The position numbers were made by a program, and so were the translations under genes. From Glaciecola sp. (lineage in GTDB: Bacteria > Pseudomonadota > Gammaproteobacteria > Enterobacterales > Alteromonadaceae), in NCBI GenBank assembly GCA_023268935.1, contig JALRKK010000106.1, positions 1 to 46,500 of the forward strand: a stretch of 46,500 nt of DNA, given 5' to 3'. The notes under the pieces are model-generated. The model saw nothing but the letters and a program-made list of their open reading frames with translations. It ran no database searches and was not told the DNA's origin. This document shows, piece by piece, positions 7,617-15,406 of this stretch. Positions within the stretch are counted from its first letter, which is position 1. Each line of letters starts with the position of its first letter.

Positions 7617-8912
7617 ATGCTAAGTATTTTTGGCTTGCTAGGTGGATTGGCGTTATTAATTTTTCTGACCATTCGAGGCATGAATCTATTTATCGCTGCG
7701 CCCTTGTGTGCGGTATTCGTCGCACTGTGCAATGGCATTGCCGTGTTCACGGGTGAGGCAAATTTTGTCACCATGTATATGTCTGGCTTTACCAGCTTCA
7801 TTGGCGCTTGGTTCTTTATGTTTTTACTTGGGGCGCTGTTTGGTAAATTCATGGAAGATACTGGAGCCGCTGATGCCCTAGCGCAATGGATTGTGACCAA
7901 ACTAGGGTTTCAACACGCCGTGTTGGCAATAGTCAGTGCGTGTGCTATTTTGACCTATGGCGGCGTCTCTCTTTTTGTCGTTGCGTTCTCGGTTTATCCT
8001 ATGGCCTTGAGCCTATTTAAAGACGCTAACTTACCACGTCGCTTTATTCCAGCTACATTAGCATTTGGCTCGGTGACATTCACTATGACCTCAGCTGGCA
8101 GCCCAGAGATCCAAAACTGGATCCCTATCCCCTACCTGGGTACTTCAGCTTTTGCCGCGTGGGAAGTCAGCTTAGTGGTTGCGATATTTATGGCGCTGTT
8201 TGGTTATTGGTGGCTCAAACGCATGATTAATAAAGCCGTCGCTGCAGGAGAAGGCTTTGTCGCTCGTGATGACGACCCACAAGTCACCCAGCGCGAATTA
8301 CCCAACCCAATAACGGGTATCATACCCATCATAGTAGTGTTAGTGCTGTCTTTTATTTTCCATGAAACCTATGGAAAGATGGCTCTGATTGTTGCGTTAG
8401 GCGGTGGTGTATTAACACTTTTGGCAATTAATTATCGCTATTTTATCAGCATATCAAAAGCTATTAACTTAGGTACTACTGGTGCGCTGGTTGCCATAGG
8501 TAACACCGCAGCAGTCGTTGGTTTTGGTGCAGTTGCCAAAAATACCCAGGCGTTTTCCGATACCGTGGCAATCATGACTAATTTACCCGGCAACGAATTA
8601 ATCGGGGCAGCGGTTGCCGTCAGTGTGATTGCAGGTTTAACCGGATCTGCATCCGGTGGACAAGCGATCGCGTTACCGCTTCTTGCTCCTCATTATTTGG
8701 AGCAAGATGTCGATCCAGAAGAGTTACATCGAATTGTTGCTATTTCCTCTGGCGCATTAGACTCATTGCCCCATAATGGCTATGTGGTTACGTTAATCCG
8801 AGCGATTTGTGGAGAAAGTCATGCCAGTGCGTATCTGCCTCTTGGTGCATTAACTGTGGTTGTACCCTTGATTGGTGTGGTCATAGCGATTGCATTATTC
8901 AGTATCTTTTAA
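7617..8912 (+). CDS. GntP-family permease, probable 3-hydroxybutyrate/organic acid importer
   Basis: A 431-residue inner-membrane transporter with about 11-12 hydrophobic segments, including a glycine-rich start (FGLLGGLALLIF), the loop MEDTGAADALAQWI, FTMTSAGSPEIQNWIP and the late AGLTGSASGGQAIALPLLAP and GALDSLPHNGYV segments typical of the GntP (gluconate:H+ symporter) family. GGAG stands 6 bases before the ATG. It leads a tight plus-strand operon with a secreted hydrolase, a PHB depolymerase and 3-hydroxybutyrate dehydrogenase, so 3-hydroxybutyrate is the most economical substrate; GntP-like permeases beside bdhA are a recurring arrangement. Family assignment is firm, substrate is inferred from context. 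Confidence 0.88.
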   Translation: MLSIFGLLGGLALLIFLTIRGMNLFIAAPLCAVFVALCNGIAVFTGEANFVTMYMSGFTSFIGAWFFMFLLGALFGKFMEDTGAADALAQWIVTKLGFQHAVLAIVSACAILTYGGVSLFVVAFSVYPMALSLFKDANLPRRFIPATLAFGSVTFTMTSAGSPEIQNWIPIPYLGTSAFAAWEVSLVVAIFMALFGYWWLKRMINKAVAAGEGFVARDDDPQVTQRELPNPITGIIPIIVVLVLSFIFHETYGKMALIVALGGGVLTLLAINYRYFISISKAINLGTTGALVAIGNTAAVVGFGAVAKNTQAFSDTVAIMTNLPGNELIGAAVAVSVIAGLTGSASGGQAIALPLLAPHYLEQDVDPEELHRIVAISSGALDSLPHNGYVVTLIRAICGESHASAYLPLGALTVVVPLIGVVIAIALFSIF

Positions 8913-8928
8913 GATAAGGAGCAAGTGT

Positions 8929-10143
8929 ATGTTGATGCGAATTATTCTTTTTATCATTATTGGGCTGTATATGTTTAATACCGAAGTCACGCTTGCTCAA
9001 GCACAGACATTCAGCAAAGAGAAACGCGAATTTTCGATGCCGTCGCTGACTTTTTTTAACGGTCAAACCATTCCTGATGTTCGCGTTGGTTGGGAAGCCT
9101 ATGGATCGCTTAACGAAGCAAAAGACAATGCCATCCTCATCACTCACTATTTTACCGGTAATTCACACGCTGCTGGACAGTACTCAGAAGATGGCGAGCC
9201 TGGATATTGGGACATGATAATTGGTCCGGGTAAGGCGATAGATACTGATATTTATTATGTCATTGCAGTGGACACACTGGCAAACCTTGGGGTACACGAC
9301 CCATATGTGATCACAACTGGTCCTGCAAGTATTAATCCTAAAACCAATAAACCTTATGGCTTATCATTTCCAGTGATCACTATGCGCGACCAAGTAAATG
9401 TCCAAAAAGCATTGATTGAGTCGTTAGGTATTACCAAACTACATGCTGTGATCGGTGCATCAATGGGATCGATGCAAGCCCTTGAATGGGCCAGCGCATA
9501 TCCAGAAATGGTGCCAAGAGTCGCAGCTGTGATTGGTTCTGCTCATTCTGATGCATGGACAACGACCGCACTAGAACATTGGAGCATGCCAATAAAGTTA
9601 GATGCCAATTGGAATAATGGGGATTACTATGACAACAAACCTCCCATCGCCGGTCTTACCGCTTCATTAATGGCCATCACACAGACTGCGCTTCATCCTA
9701 ACTACATGAATTTGATTGGCACACAACTGGGCCATTTTCCTCTAGAGGATGCACCTTTAATGAATATTAACGCAGACCATGCGATTACTACTTGGCTCAA
9801 ACAAAGAGCGGCTGAACGTGCTGAGGTGATGGATGCTAACCATTTGCTCTATCTGGTGAGAGCATGTCAGTTGTATATGGCTGGACAAAAAGGCTCACTT
9901 AAAGAGGGGTTAACGGCCCTTAATGCTAAAGTATTGTTGATGCCTGCCAGTAATGACTTGTTATTAATGCCCTATCATCTAGAATTAACGCATCAAGCAT
10001 TATCTGACATGGGTAAATCTTCTGAACTAATCTATTTGGATGGTGATTTTGGACATCTCAACGGGTTAGCCACCATCGCACAAGCAAACGATACTTTACG
10101 AGAATTTTTAAAAAGATCACCAACGGATAATCACAATGACTAA
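8929..10143 (+). CDS. Secreted alpha/beta hydrolase of the homoserine O-acetyltransferase (MetX) fold
   Basis: A 404-residue protein with a Sec-type signal peptide (MLMRIILFIIIGLYMF..., cleavage near AQA, residues 24-26). The mature part aligns in pattern with MetX: the nucleophile elbow GASMGSMQALEWA (Ser178), Asp343 in PASNDLLLMP and His376 in GDFGHLNG give a complete Ser-Asp-His triad. MetX itself is a cytoplasmic methionine-biosynthesis enzyme; a signal peptide and location between a permease and a PHB depolymerase argue for an esterase acting in the periplasm, perhaps on 3-hydroxybutyrate oligomers. AAGGA precedes the chosen ATG; the frame extends upstream into the permease gene but without a ribosome site. 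Its end overlaps the next gene by 8 bases, indicating co-translation. The substrate is inference. Confidence 0.82.
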   Translation: MLMRIILFIIIGLYMFNTEVTLAQAQTFSKEKREFSMPSLTFFNGQTIPDVRVGWEAYGSLNEAKDNAILITHYFTGNSHAAGQYSEDGEPGYWDMIIGPGKAIDTDIYYVIAVDTLANLGVHDPYVITTGPASINPKTNKPYGLSFPVITMRDQVNVQKALIESLGITKLHAVIGASMGSMQALEWASAYPEMVPRVAAVIGSAHSDAWTTTALEHWSMPIKLDANWNNGDYYDNKPPIAGLTASLMAITQTALHPNYMNLIGTQLGHFPLEDAPLMNINADHAITTWLKQRAAERAEVMDANHLLYLVRACQLYMAGQKGSLKEGLTALNAKVLLMPASNDLLLMPYHLELTHQALSDMGKSSELIYLDGDFGHLNGLATIAQANDTLREFLKRSPTDNHND

Positions 10144-11161
10144 ACGGACTCTAATACTTGCCAGTTTTTTAAGCTTTTTGGCTCGTGCAGAAGCTCCCCT
10201 AGAACAACTAAATTTGCACACCGAACAGGTAACTATTTCAGGTTTATCTTCTGGAGCCTACATGGCCGGTCAGTATCATCTTGCTCATGCTGAACACGTG
10301 TCTGGTGTCGCCATGCTTGCAGGTGGCCCCTATTATTGTGCCCAAGGTAATCTTGGCCAAGCCATGGCGGCCTGTTTGCACAAAGAAGATGCTCCGATTC
10401 ATTTAGATGCGATTAATCGCACAATTGACGATTATCAATCTCGAGGGTTGCTAGCTTCGGATAGTGCAATAAAAGATTCAAAAGTTTGGATTTTTCATGG
10501 TGATAAGGACGAAACCGTTGGACGTCATGTGGCGGAACATCTTGTCAAGCAATACCAGCAATGGTTTAAACAAGATAATATGACGGTGATATTTGATGAC
10601 GAAGCCAGCCATCATTTTCCGACGATGAGCGAAGGACATGCGTGTGATATCTCTGTTTCTCCATTTATAGGGGCTTGCCAATTCGATGCCGCAGGTGCAC
10701 TTTTAACAACCACAGTCGGCCAACTCAATGCCCCTAGTACTTCAGCGCAAGGTAAAGTGTACCCAATTAAGCAGCACAAGCTCGGTGGAGATTCAGCCAA
10801 AAGTATTGCTAAAAATGGTTATGTCTACATTCCCGATGTGTGTTTGGATGGCGAACCATGTTCCTTGCATGTGAGCTTCCATGGCTGTAAACAAAATGCC
10901 AAAACCATCGGCATGCAATACATTGAAGATACTGGCCTTAACCGCTGGGCAGATACCAATCGTATGGTTGTTCTGTATCCACAAACTAAAAATTCTCTTG
11001 CTTTACCGTTTAACCCTTATGGTTGTTGGGATTGGTGGGGCTATACCGATTATCAATATGCAACACGCGAAGGTCAACAGATCAAGGCAATACATACTAT
11101 GATCCAAGCTCTGGGTGCTCTGGGTAAATCCAGTGCCATGTGCCAACGCAGTGTTAACTAA
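10136..11161 (+). CDS. Secreted poly(3-hydroxybutyrate) depolymerase, single-domain
   Basis: A 341-residue secreted esterase that should cleave PHB to oligomers or 3-hydroxybutyrate. After a signal peptide (to about residue 20) comes ISGLSSGAYMAGQYH, a GxSxG lipase box placed very near the N-terminus (Ser38), then GDKDETV (Asp125) and ASHHFPT (His159 or 160). This order and the late GCWDWWGYTDYQYATREGQQ block match the single-domain PHB depolymerases of the Penicillium funiculosum type, in which the fold is circularly permuted and no separate substrate-binding domain is present. Here too there is no linker or binding domain. Several cysteines suggest disulfides, fitting export. It overlaps the upstream MetX-fold hydrolase by 8 bases and is followed 18 bases later by bdhA. 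Confidence 0.85.
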   Translation: MTKRTLILASFLSFLARAEAPLEQLNLHTEQVTISGLSSGAYMAGQYHLAHAEHVSGVAMLAGGPYYCAQGNLGQAMAACLHKEDAPIHLDAINRTIDDYQSRGLLASDSAIKDSKVWIFHGDKDETVGRHVAEHLVKQYQQWFKQDNMTVIFDDEASHHFPTMSEGHACDISVSPFIGACQFDAAGALLTTTVGQLNAPSTSAQGKVYPIKQHKLGGDSAKSIAKNGYVYIPDVCLDGEPCSLHVSFHGCKQNAKTIGMQYIEDTGLNRWADTNRMVVLYPQTKNSLALPFNPYGCWDWWGYTDYQYATREGQQIKAIHTMIQALGALGKSSAMCQRSVN

Positions 11162-11179
11162 TTTCAGGAATGTAAGTTT

Positions 11180-11953
11180 ATGACCTCTCAACAAAAAACA
11201 CTTTTTATCACCGGTGGAGCCAGTGGCATCGGATATGCAATGGCTGAATATTTTGGCGCGCAAGGTCACATGATTATCATTGCAGATATCAATCTTGATG
11301 CAGCTGAAGAGGCCGTCGGTAAACTCGCTGAATTAGGCTATGCCGCGCATCCGATCAAATTAGACGTCGGAAGTCTTGAAGATATTGCCAGTCTGCCTAA
11401 GCGAATGGGCGACTTACAAGTCGATGTGTTAATTAACAACGCAGGGATCCAACATGTATCTCGCATCGAAGATTTCCCGCCGGAGAAATGGCAATTACTC
11501 ATCAATATAATGCTCGTAGGGCCCGCTATGCTCACCCAAACGTTTTTACCTGGGATGCGAGAACGCAATTATGGCCGTATTATCAATGTGGGTTCCATCC
11601 ACTCACTTGTTGCCTCCCCATTTAAGTCCGCTTATATCGCAGCAAAACACGGGCTAATTGGTTTGGCAAAAACCGTCGCATTAGAGAATGGCGATAAAAA
11701 CATTACCATCAACACACTTTGCCCTGCTTACGTTAAGACGCCATTAGTAGAAGCTCAAATAGCCAAGCAAGCAATTGAAAATGGGATCTCAGAAGAAGAT
11801 GTCGTGAATAAAATCATGCTCGAACCCATGCCCAAAAAAGCCTTTATCGAGCCATTAGAACTGGCGCAAACAGCCGAGTTTTTGATGTCCGATGGCGCCA
11901 AAAACATGACTGCTCAAACCTTAGTCCTTGATGGGGGTTGGGTTGCACGCTAA
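11180..11953 (+). CDS. bdhA: D-3-hydroxybutyrate dehydrogenase
   Basis: A 257-residue cytoplasmic short-chain dehydrogenase that oxidises D-3-hydroxybutyrate to acetoacetate with NAD+. It has the Rossmann glycine motif TGGASGIG (11-18), NNAG (86-89) and the catalytic Ser139, Tyr152 and Lys156. The run VASPFKSAYIAAKHGLIG and the later TINTLCPAYVKTPLVEAQI are characteristic of bacterial BDH rather than generic SDRs. CAGGA precedes the start. As the last gene of the block it completes the route polymer, oligomer, 3-hydroxybutyrate, acetoacetate; the acetoacetate-activating CoA-transferase and thiolase are not in this window. Confidence 0.93.
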   Translation: MTSQQKTLFITGGASGIGYAMAEYFGAQGHMIIIADINLDAAEEAVGKLAELGYAAHPIKLDVGSLEDIASLPKRMGDLQVDVLINNAGIQHVSRIEDFPPEKWQLLINIMLVGPAMLTQTFLPGMRERNYGRIINVGSIHSLVASPFKSAYIAAKHGLIGLAKTVALENGDKNITINTLCPAYVKTPLVEAQIAKQAIENGISEEDVVNKIMLEPMPKKAFIEPLELAQTAEFLMSDGAKNMTAQTLVLDGGWVAR

Positions 11954-11966
11954 AAACGTGATACAT

Positions 11967-11998
11967 TGCGCGTAAAAACAAACAAAGTGTTACGCGCA
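11967..11998 (+). promoter_or_regulatory. Perfect inverted repeat ending on the nadK start codon
   Basis: A 9-base arm TGCGCGTAA (11967-11975) and its exact complement TTACGCGCA (11990-11998) flank a 14-base A-rich loop. The right arm ends on the A of the nadK ATG and covers the region where a ribosome site should be; no Shine-Dalgarno motif is visible. There is no T run after it, so it is not an ordinary terminator for bdhA. It may be an mRNA hairpin limiting nadK translation or an operator palindrome. Confidence 0.55.
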
Positions 11999-12873
11999 TG
12001 GCCTATACTACCGTCGGAATTTTAGGAAAACTCCAACACGAAGCCACTTATCAAAGTGTGCTTGACCTAATTGATTATCTGCATGAAAAAAAATGCAAAG
12101 TTTTAGTCGAAGAACGCCTGCACAAAGAACTCATCGGTACTGATTTACCGGCAGCGAATTTAGTCGAAATTGGCCAAGCAGCTGATTTAGCTATTGTGGT
12201 CGGTGGCGACGGTAATATGCTCGGTGCTGCGCGCGTGCTCGCTCGTTATGACATTCATGTGGTGGGTGTTAACCGAGGCAACTTGGGGTTTTTAACCGAC
12301 ATTAATCCAGACAACATTGTGTCTGATTTGGATGATATATTTGCCGGTAACGGTATTGTTGAGGAGCGATTTTTACTCGAAGTGGATGTGCGCCGTCACG
12401 ACTCGTTAAAATCAACAAATGTCGCCGTCAATGAAGTCGTACTGCATCATGCCAAAGTCGCGCACATGATGGAGTTTGAGGTCTACATGAATGATAATTT
12501 CATGTTCACACAGCGCTCTGATGGTTTGATTGTCGCCACTCCAACTGGTTCAACGGCTTATTCATTATCTGGCGGGGGGCCGATCATGATGCCTTCCCTA
12601 AATGCCCTCACCTTAGTACCAATGTTTCCACATACTTTAACCAGTCGCCCGATCGTTGTTGATGCAGATAATACTGTAAAACTCATCATCTCTCGGGAAA
12701 ACACCGATGATTGCCAGGTCAGTTGTGATAGTCAAGTGGGTTTGAGTATTATGCCAGGAGATGAAGTGATTATTCGCAAATTCCCTTCTCCACTGAGAAT
12801 CGTTCATCCATCTAGCTACGATTACTTTAATGTATTACGCTCCAAGCTCAATTGGGGCAGTAAACTTTTTTAA
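11998..12873 (+). CDS. nadK: NAD kinase
   Basis: NadK phosphorylates NAD to NADP in the cytoplasm. The 291-residue protein has the family's VVGGDGNMLGAAR motif (69-77 core, catalytic Asp71), the NRGNLGFLTD block, VNEVVLHH and the nucleotide-binding GSTAYSLSGGGPI run, at normal family length. The start matches the family N-terminus, although there is no ribosome site and a perfect hairpin precedes it. recN and bamE follow, the standard gammaproteobacterial order; the usual divergent neighbour grpE has been separated from it by the block at 1411-11953. Confidence 0.95.
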   Translation: MAYTTVGILGKLQHEATYQSVLDLIDYLHEKKCKVLVEERLHKELIGTDLPAANLVEIGQAADLAIVVGGDGNMLGAARVLARYDIHVVGVNRGNLGFLTDINPDNIVSDLDDIFAGNGIVEERFLLEVDVRRHDSLKSTNVAVNEVVLHHAKVAHMMEFEVYMNDNFMFTQRSDGLIVATPTGSTAYSLSGGGPIMMPSLNALTLVPMFPHTLTSRPIVVDADNTVKLIISRENTDDCQVSCDSQVGLSIMPGDEVIIRKFPSPLRIVHPSSYDYFNVLRSKLNWGSKLF

Positions 12874-12911
12874 GCGAAAAAATAAAACTGATCTTGATAC
12901 TGTATAAAATA

Positions 12912-12945
12912 CTGTATATATTTACTGCATTGTATATTTAACCAG
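12912..12945 (+). promoter_or_regulatory. LexA (SOS) box region upstream of recN
   Basis: CTGT-N8-ACTG (12912-12927, AT-rich centre) differs at one base from the gammaproteobacterial LexA core CTGT-N8-ACAG. A weaker second copy TTGT-N8-CCAG (12930-12945) follows at once, and another CTGT precedes it at 12900. Clustered SOS boxes just upstream of recN are known in E. coli. The arrangement supports SOS induction of recN independently of nadK. Confidence 0.62.
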
Positions 12946-12965
12946 TACTTTAGGTTGATTAAGCT

Positions 12966-14645
12966 ATGTTAACTGCACTCTCAATTGAAAACTTTGCTAT
13001 CGTGCGCAACGTCTCTGTACAGTTTAAAAGAGGCTTATCTGTCATCACGGGTGAAACAGGTGCGGGTAAGTCAATTGCCATTGATGGATTAAGTCTGTGT
13101 TTAGGTGCGCGAGCCGATGCTTCAACTGTTCGCCAAGGAGCTGATAAAGCGCAACTCAATGCCTGGTTTAACCTAGCTGACTTACCCAAGGTTTCACAAT
13201 GGTTGTCTGAACATGAAATGCTAGATGACGAACAGCCAGATCACTGCCATATCCGTCGTGTCATTTCTGCTGAAGGTCGTTCTAAAGCTTTTATTAATGG
13301 CGTTTCAGTCACATTAAGCCAACTTAAATTACTCAGTCAGCAACTATTAGCTATTCATGGACAGCATGCACATCATTACCTTTTGAAACCTGAAGCACAG
13401 CTTGAGTTGCTAGATAAATATGCCGAACACTCTGAACTATTGGCTGAAGTAGCAAGTGCTCATCAGTATTACCATACTTTGCAACAACAACTTAATCTAC
13501 TGCAAAAAGCACAGCAACAACGTGCTGACCGACGCCAACTCCTAAGCTATCAAGTTCAAGAATTGAATGATTTTGGCCTACACGAAGATGAGTTTACTGA
13601 GCTTGAAATTGAGTACAAGCGCCTAAGCAATGCCCAAGATCTTCTTGAAAACGCGCAAAAAGCATCCTATCGAATCAGTGAAGATGAGCAAGCCAATGCC
13701 GTACGTATGGTACGTAAGTCAATCCAAGAATTATCTGAACAAGTTGATAACGACCCTGCCCTTGCCGATATCATTACCTGTTTAGCAGAGGCCGAAATTA
13801 ACCTGAATGAAGCAGCTTCGCAACTGAATGAATATTGTTCTGACTTAGAACTTGACCCGATGCGAATGCAGCAAGTTGAGAATCGATTCAATCAAGCGAT
13901 GGAACTTGCACGTAAACACGCGGTGATGCCTGAGAACCTTTTCAGCCATCATCAAATTCTCAAGCAAGAATATGACTCCTTACAAGGCGATGAGGATTCT
14001 ATACAAGATCTTCAAGCAGAATTAAACGAGGCTAGAAATACGTACACTGAAGCAAGTGACAGATTGAGCAAATCACGGCACAAACACGGTGAAGCATTAG
14101 CGAAAGCGGTTGTTCAGAGTGTTTCCAAAATGAATATGCCACACACACAAATGCAATTCACGGTGCAACACAATCCACAAAGCCCCTTTACCTCACTTGG
14201 TCAGGACGAGGTGCAGATTATGATTACAACAAACCCTGGACAACCTATGGGACCGATTGATGAAATAGTTTCTGGCGGTGAATTATCAAGAATTGGACTT
14301 GCTATTCAAGTAATTACTTCAGATCAAAATCAGATCCCTACACTCATTTTTGACGAAGTAGATACAGGTATCAGTGGACCTACTGCATCTGTGATTGGAC
14401 AGTTATTGCGCAGTTTAGGTCAAACTACTCAAGTTCTGTGTGTCACGCATTTACCACAAGTGGCTGCCCAAGGCCATCACCAATTGTTTGTGAATAAGCT
14501 CACGGATGGACACAGTACGGAGATAACAATGCGTGAACTCTCGCCTGAACAACGTTCACGTGAGCTTGCGCGACTATTGGCGGGAGATGAAATCACTGAA
14601 ACTGCCTTAGCAAATGCCAAGGAATTATTAAAAAACGTCAGCTGA
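12966..14645 (+). CDS. recN: DNA repair protein RecN
   Basis: RecN is an SMC-like cytoplasmic ATPase acting in double-strand-break repair. The 559 residues contain the N-terminal half-ATPase with Walker A GETGAGKS (29-36), a long coiled-coil arm (about 150-370, rich in Gln, Glu, Leu and Ala, with a conserved loop between) and the C-terminal half with signature SGGELSRIGLAIQ and Walker B LIFDEVDTGISG. Length is typical. LexA-like sites lie directly upstream. It is followed by bamE after about 70 bases with no obvious terminator. Confidence 0.96.
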   Translation: MLTALSIENFAIVRNVSVQFKRGLSVITGETGAGKSIAIDGLSLCLGARADASTVRQGADKAQLNAWFNLADLPKVSQWLSEHEMLDDEQPDHCHIRRVISAEGRSKAFINGVSVTLSQLKLLSQQLLAIHGQHAHHYLLKPEAQLELLDKYAEHSELLAEVASAHQYYHTLQQQLNLLQKAQQQRADRRQLLSYQVQELNDFGLHEDEFTELEIEYKRLSNAQDLLENAQKASYRISEDEQANAVRMVRKSIQELSEQVDNDPALADIITCLAEAEINLNEAASQLNEYCSDLELDPMRMQQVENRFNQAMELARKHAVMPENLFSHHQILKQEYDSLQGDEDSIQDLQAELNEARNTYTEASDRLSKSRHKHGEALAKAVVQSVSKMNMPHTQMQFTVQHNPQSPFTSLGQDEVQIMITTNPGQPMGPIDEIVSGGELSRIGLAIQVITSDQNQIPTLIFDEVDTGISGPTASVIGQLLRSLGQTTQVLCVTHLPQVAAQGHHQLFVNKLTDGHSTEITMRELSPEQRSRELARLLAGDEITETALANAKELLKNVS

Positions 14646-14715
14646 ACTTCTTATTGGTTGCAAGGTCTTATGCGCTAGGTTAGCATTTACGAATTAATAA
14701 ATTAAAAAGATAACT

Positions 14716-15081
14716 ATGCAAGTATTTAAGCAAACTTTGGCTGTCGTCGCATTAGTGATGAGTATTTCTTCATTAAGTGGCTGCTCAAATTGGATCTATC
14801 GCATTGATATTCCACAAGGCAACTACTTAGACAAACGCGATGTTGAGAAACTACGTGTTCAAATGACTAAAGAACAAGTGGAATTTGTATTGGGCAAGCC
14901 GGTTATCAACGATTTGTTCAATCAAGACACTTGGTATTATGTCTACGAAATCAAACGTGGCATGAAAGGATTTGGCGAAGATTTACGTAAAGAGCTGGTG
15001 TTGCATTTTGAAGACAACAAACTCATTTCTGTCAAGGGCGACTTTGATGTATCTGAAGACTTCGATACCCCACTGAGTTAA
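14716..15081 (+). CDS. bamE: Outer-membrane assembly lipoprotein BamE (SmpA/OmlA)
   Basis: BamE is a small lipoprotein of the BAM complex, which inserts beta-barrel proteins such as the TonB receptor at 5089. The 121-residue precursor has a lipoprotein signal peptide with lipobox LSGC (lipidated Cys23), then the SmpA/OmlA domain: YRIDIPQGNYLD, MTKEQVEFVLGKP and TWYYVYEIKRG. It sits in the usual place after recN. A small membrane protein begins 4 bases after its stop. Confidence 0.95.
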   Translation: MQVFKQTLAVVALVMSISSLSGCSNWIYRIDIPQGNYLDKRDVEKLRVQMTKEQVEFVLGKPVINDLFNQDTWYYVYEIKRGMKGFGEDLRKELVLHFEDNKLISVKGDFDVSEDFDTPLS

Positions 15082-15085
15082 GACT

Positions 15086-15352
15086 ATGGGTAAAATTCTC
15101 GAACACGTCGACCTCAAACGCCTTGCACGAGTATGTGGCTTGATCTTATTGCTCCCACTTGCTGCAACCATTTTAGATGAGAACTTTCGCTGGGGCGCAT
15201 TTGACTTCCTCGTTGCTTACGTGCTTTTTTTCTTAGCTGGGGCAAGCATACAAGTCACTATACGTCACCCACAGGCGCTCTATAAGTTTAGTGCGGCGTT
15301 AGTATTTATGACGGTGGCGATATTATGGGCGGTATTGGCAACGGGTGGTTAA
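15086..15352 (+). CDS. Small three-helix inner-membrane protein of unknown function
   Basis: An 88-residue product with three predicted hydrophobic segments (about 15-30, 38-55 and 67-86) and a charged N-terminus. I do not recognise a family. It starts 4 bases after bamE on the same strand, so it is probably co-transcribed and translationally coupled; its own ribosome site is poor. The hydrophobic pattern and lack of interruption suggest a real gene. A role in envelope biology is conceivable from the neighbour only. Confidence 0.65.
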   Translation: MGKILEHVDLKRLARVCGLILLLPLAATILDENFRWGAFDFLVAYVLFFLAGASIQVTIRHPQALYKFSAALVFMTVAILWAVLATGG

Positions 15353-15365
15353 TCACCCAATTGCC
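15337..15365 (+). terminator. Interrupted stem-loop at the end of the bamE transcript, possible weak terminator
   Basis: GGCAA and GGGTG (15337-15347) pair with CACCC and TTGCC (15354-15365) around a 6-base loop, with a small internal bulge. It spans the stop codon of the small membrane protein and is followed by no T run, so termination is uncertain. It stands between two convergent transcripts (bamE operon and rluB). Confidence 0.35.
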
Positions 15366-15406
15366 ACTTAGCCTATCAAAAAATAAATCTTAAGCTATTT
15401 CAAGTC

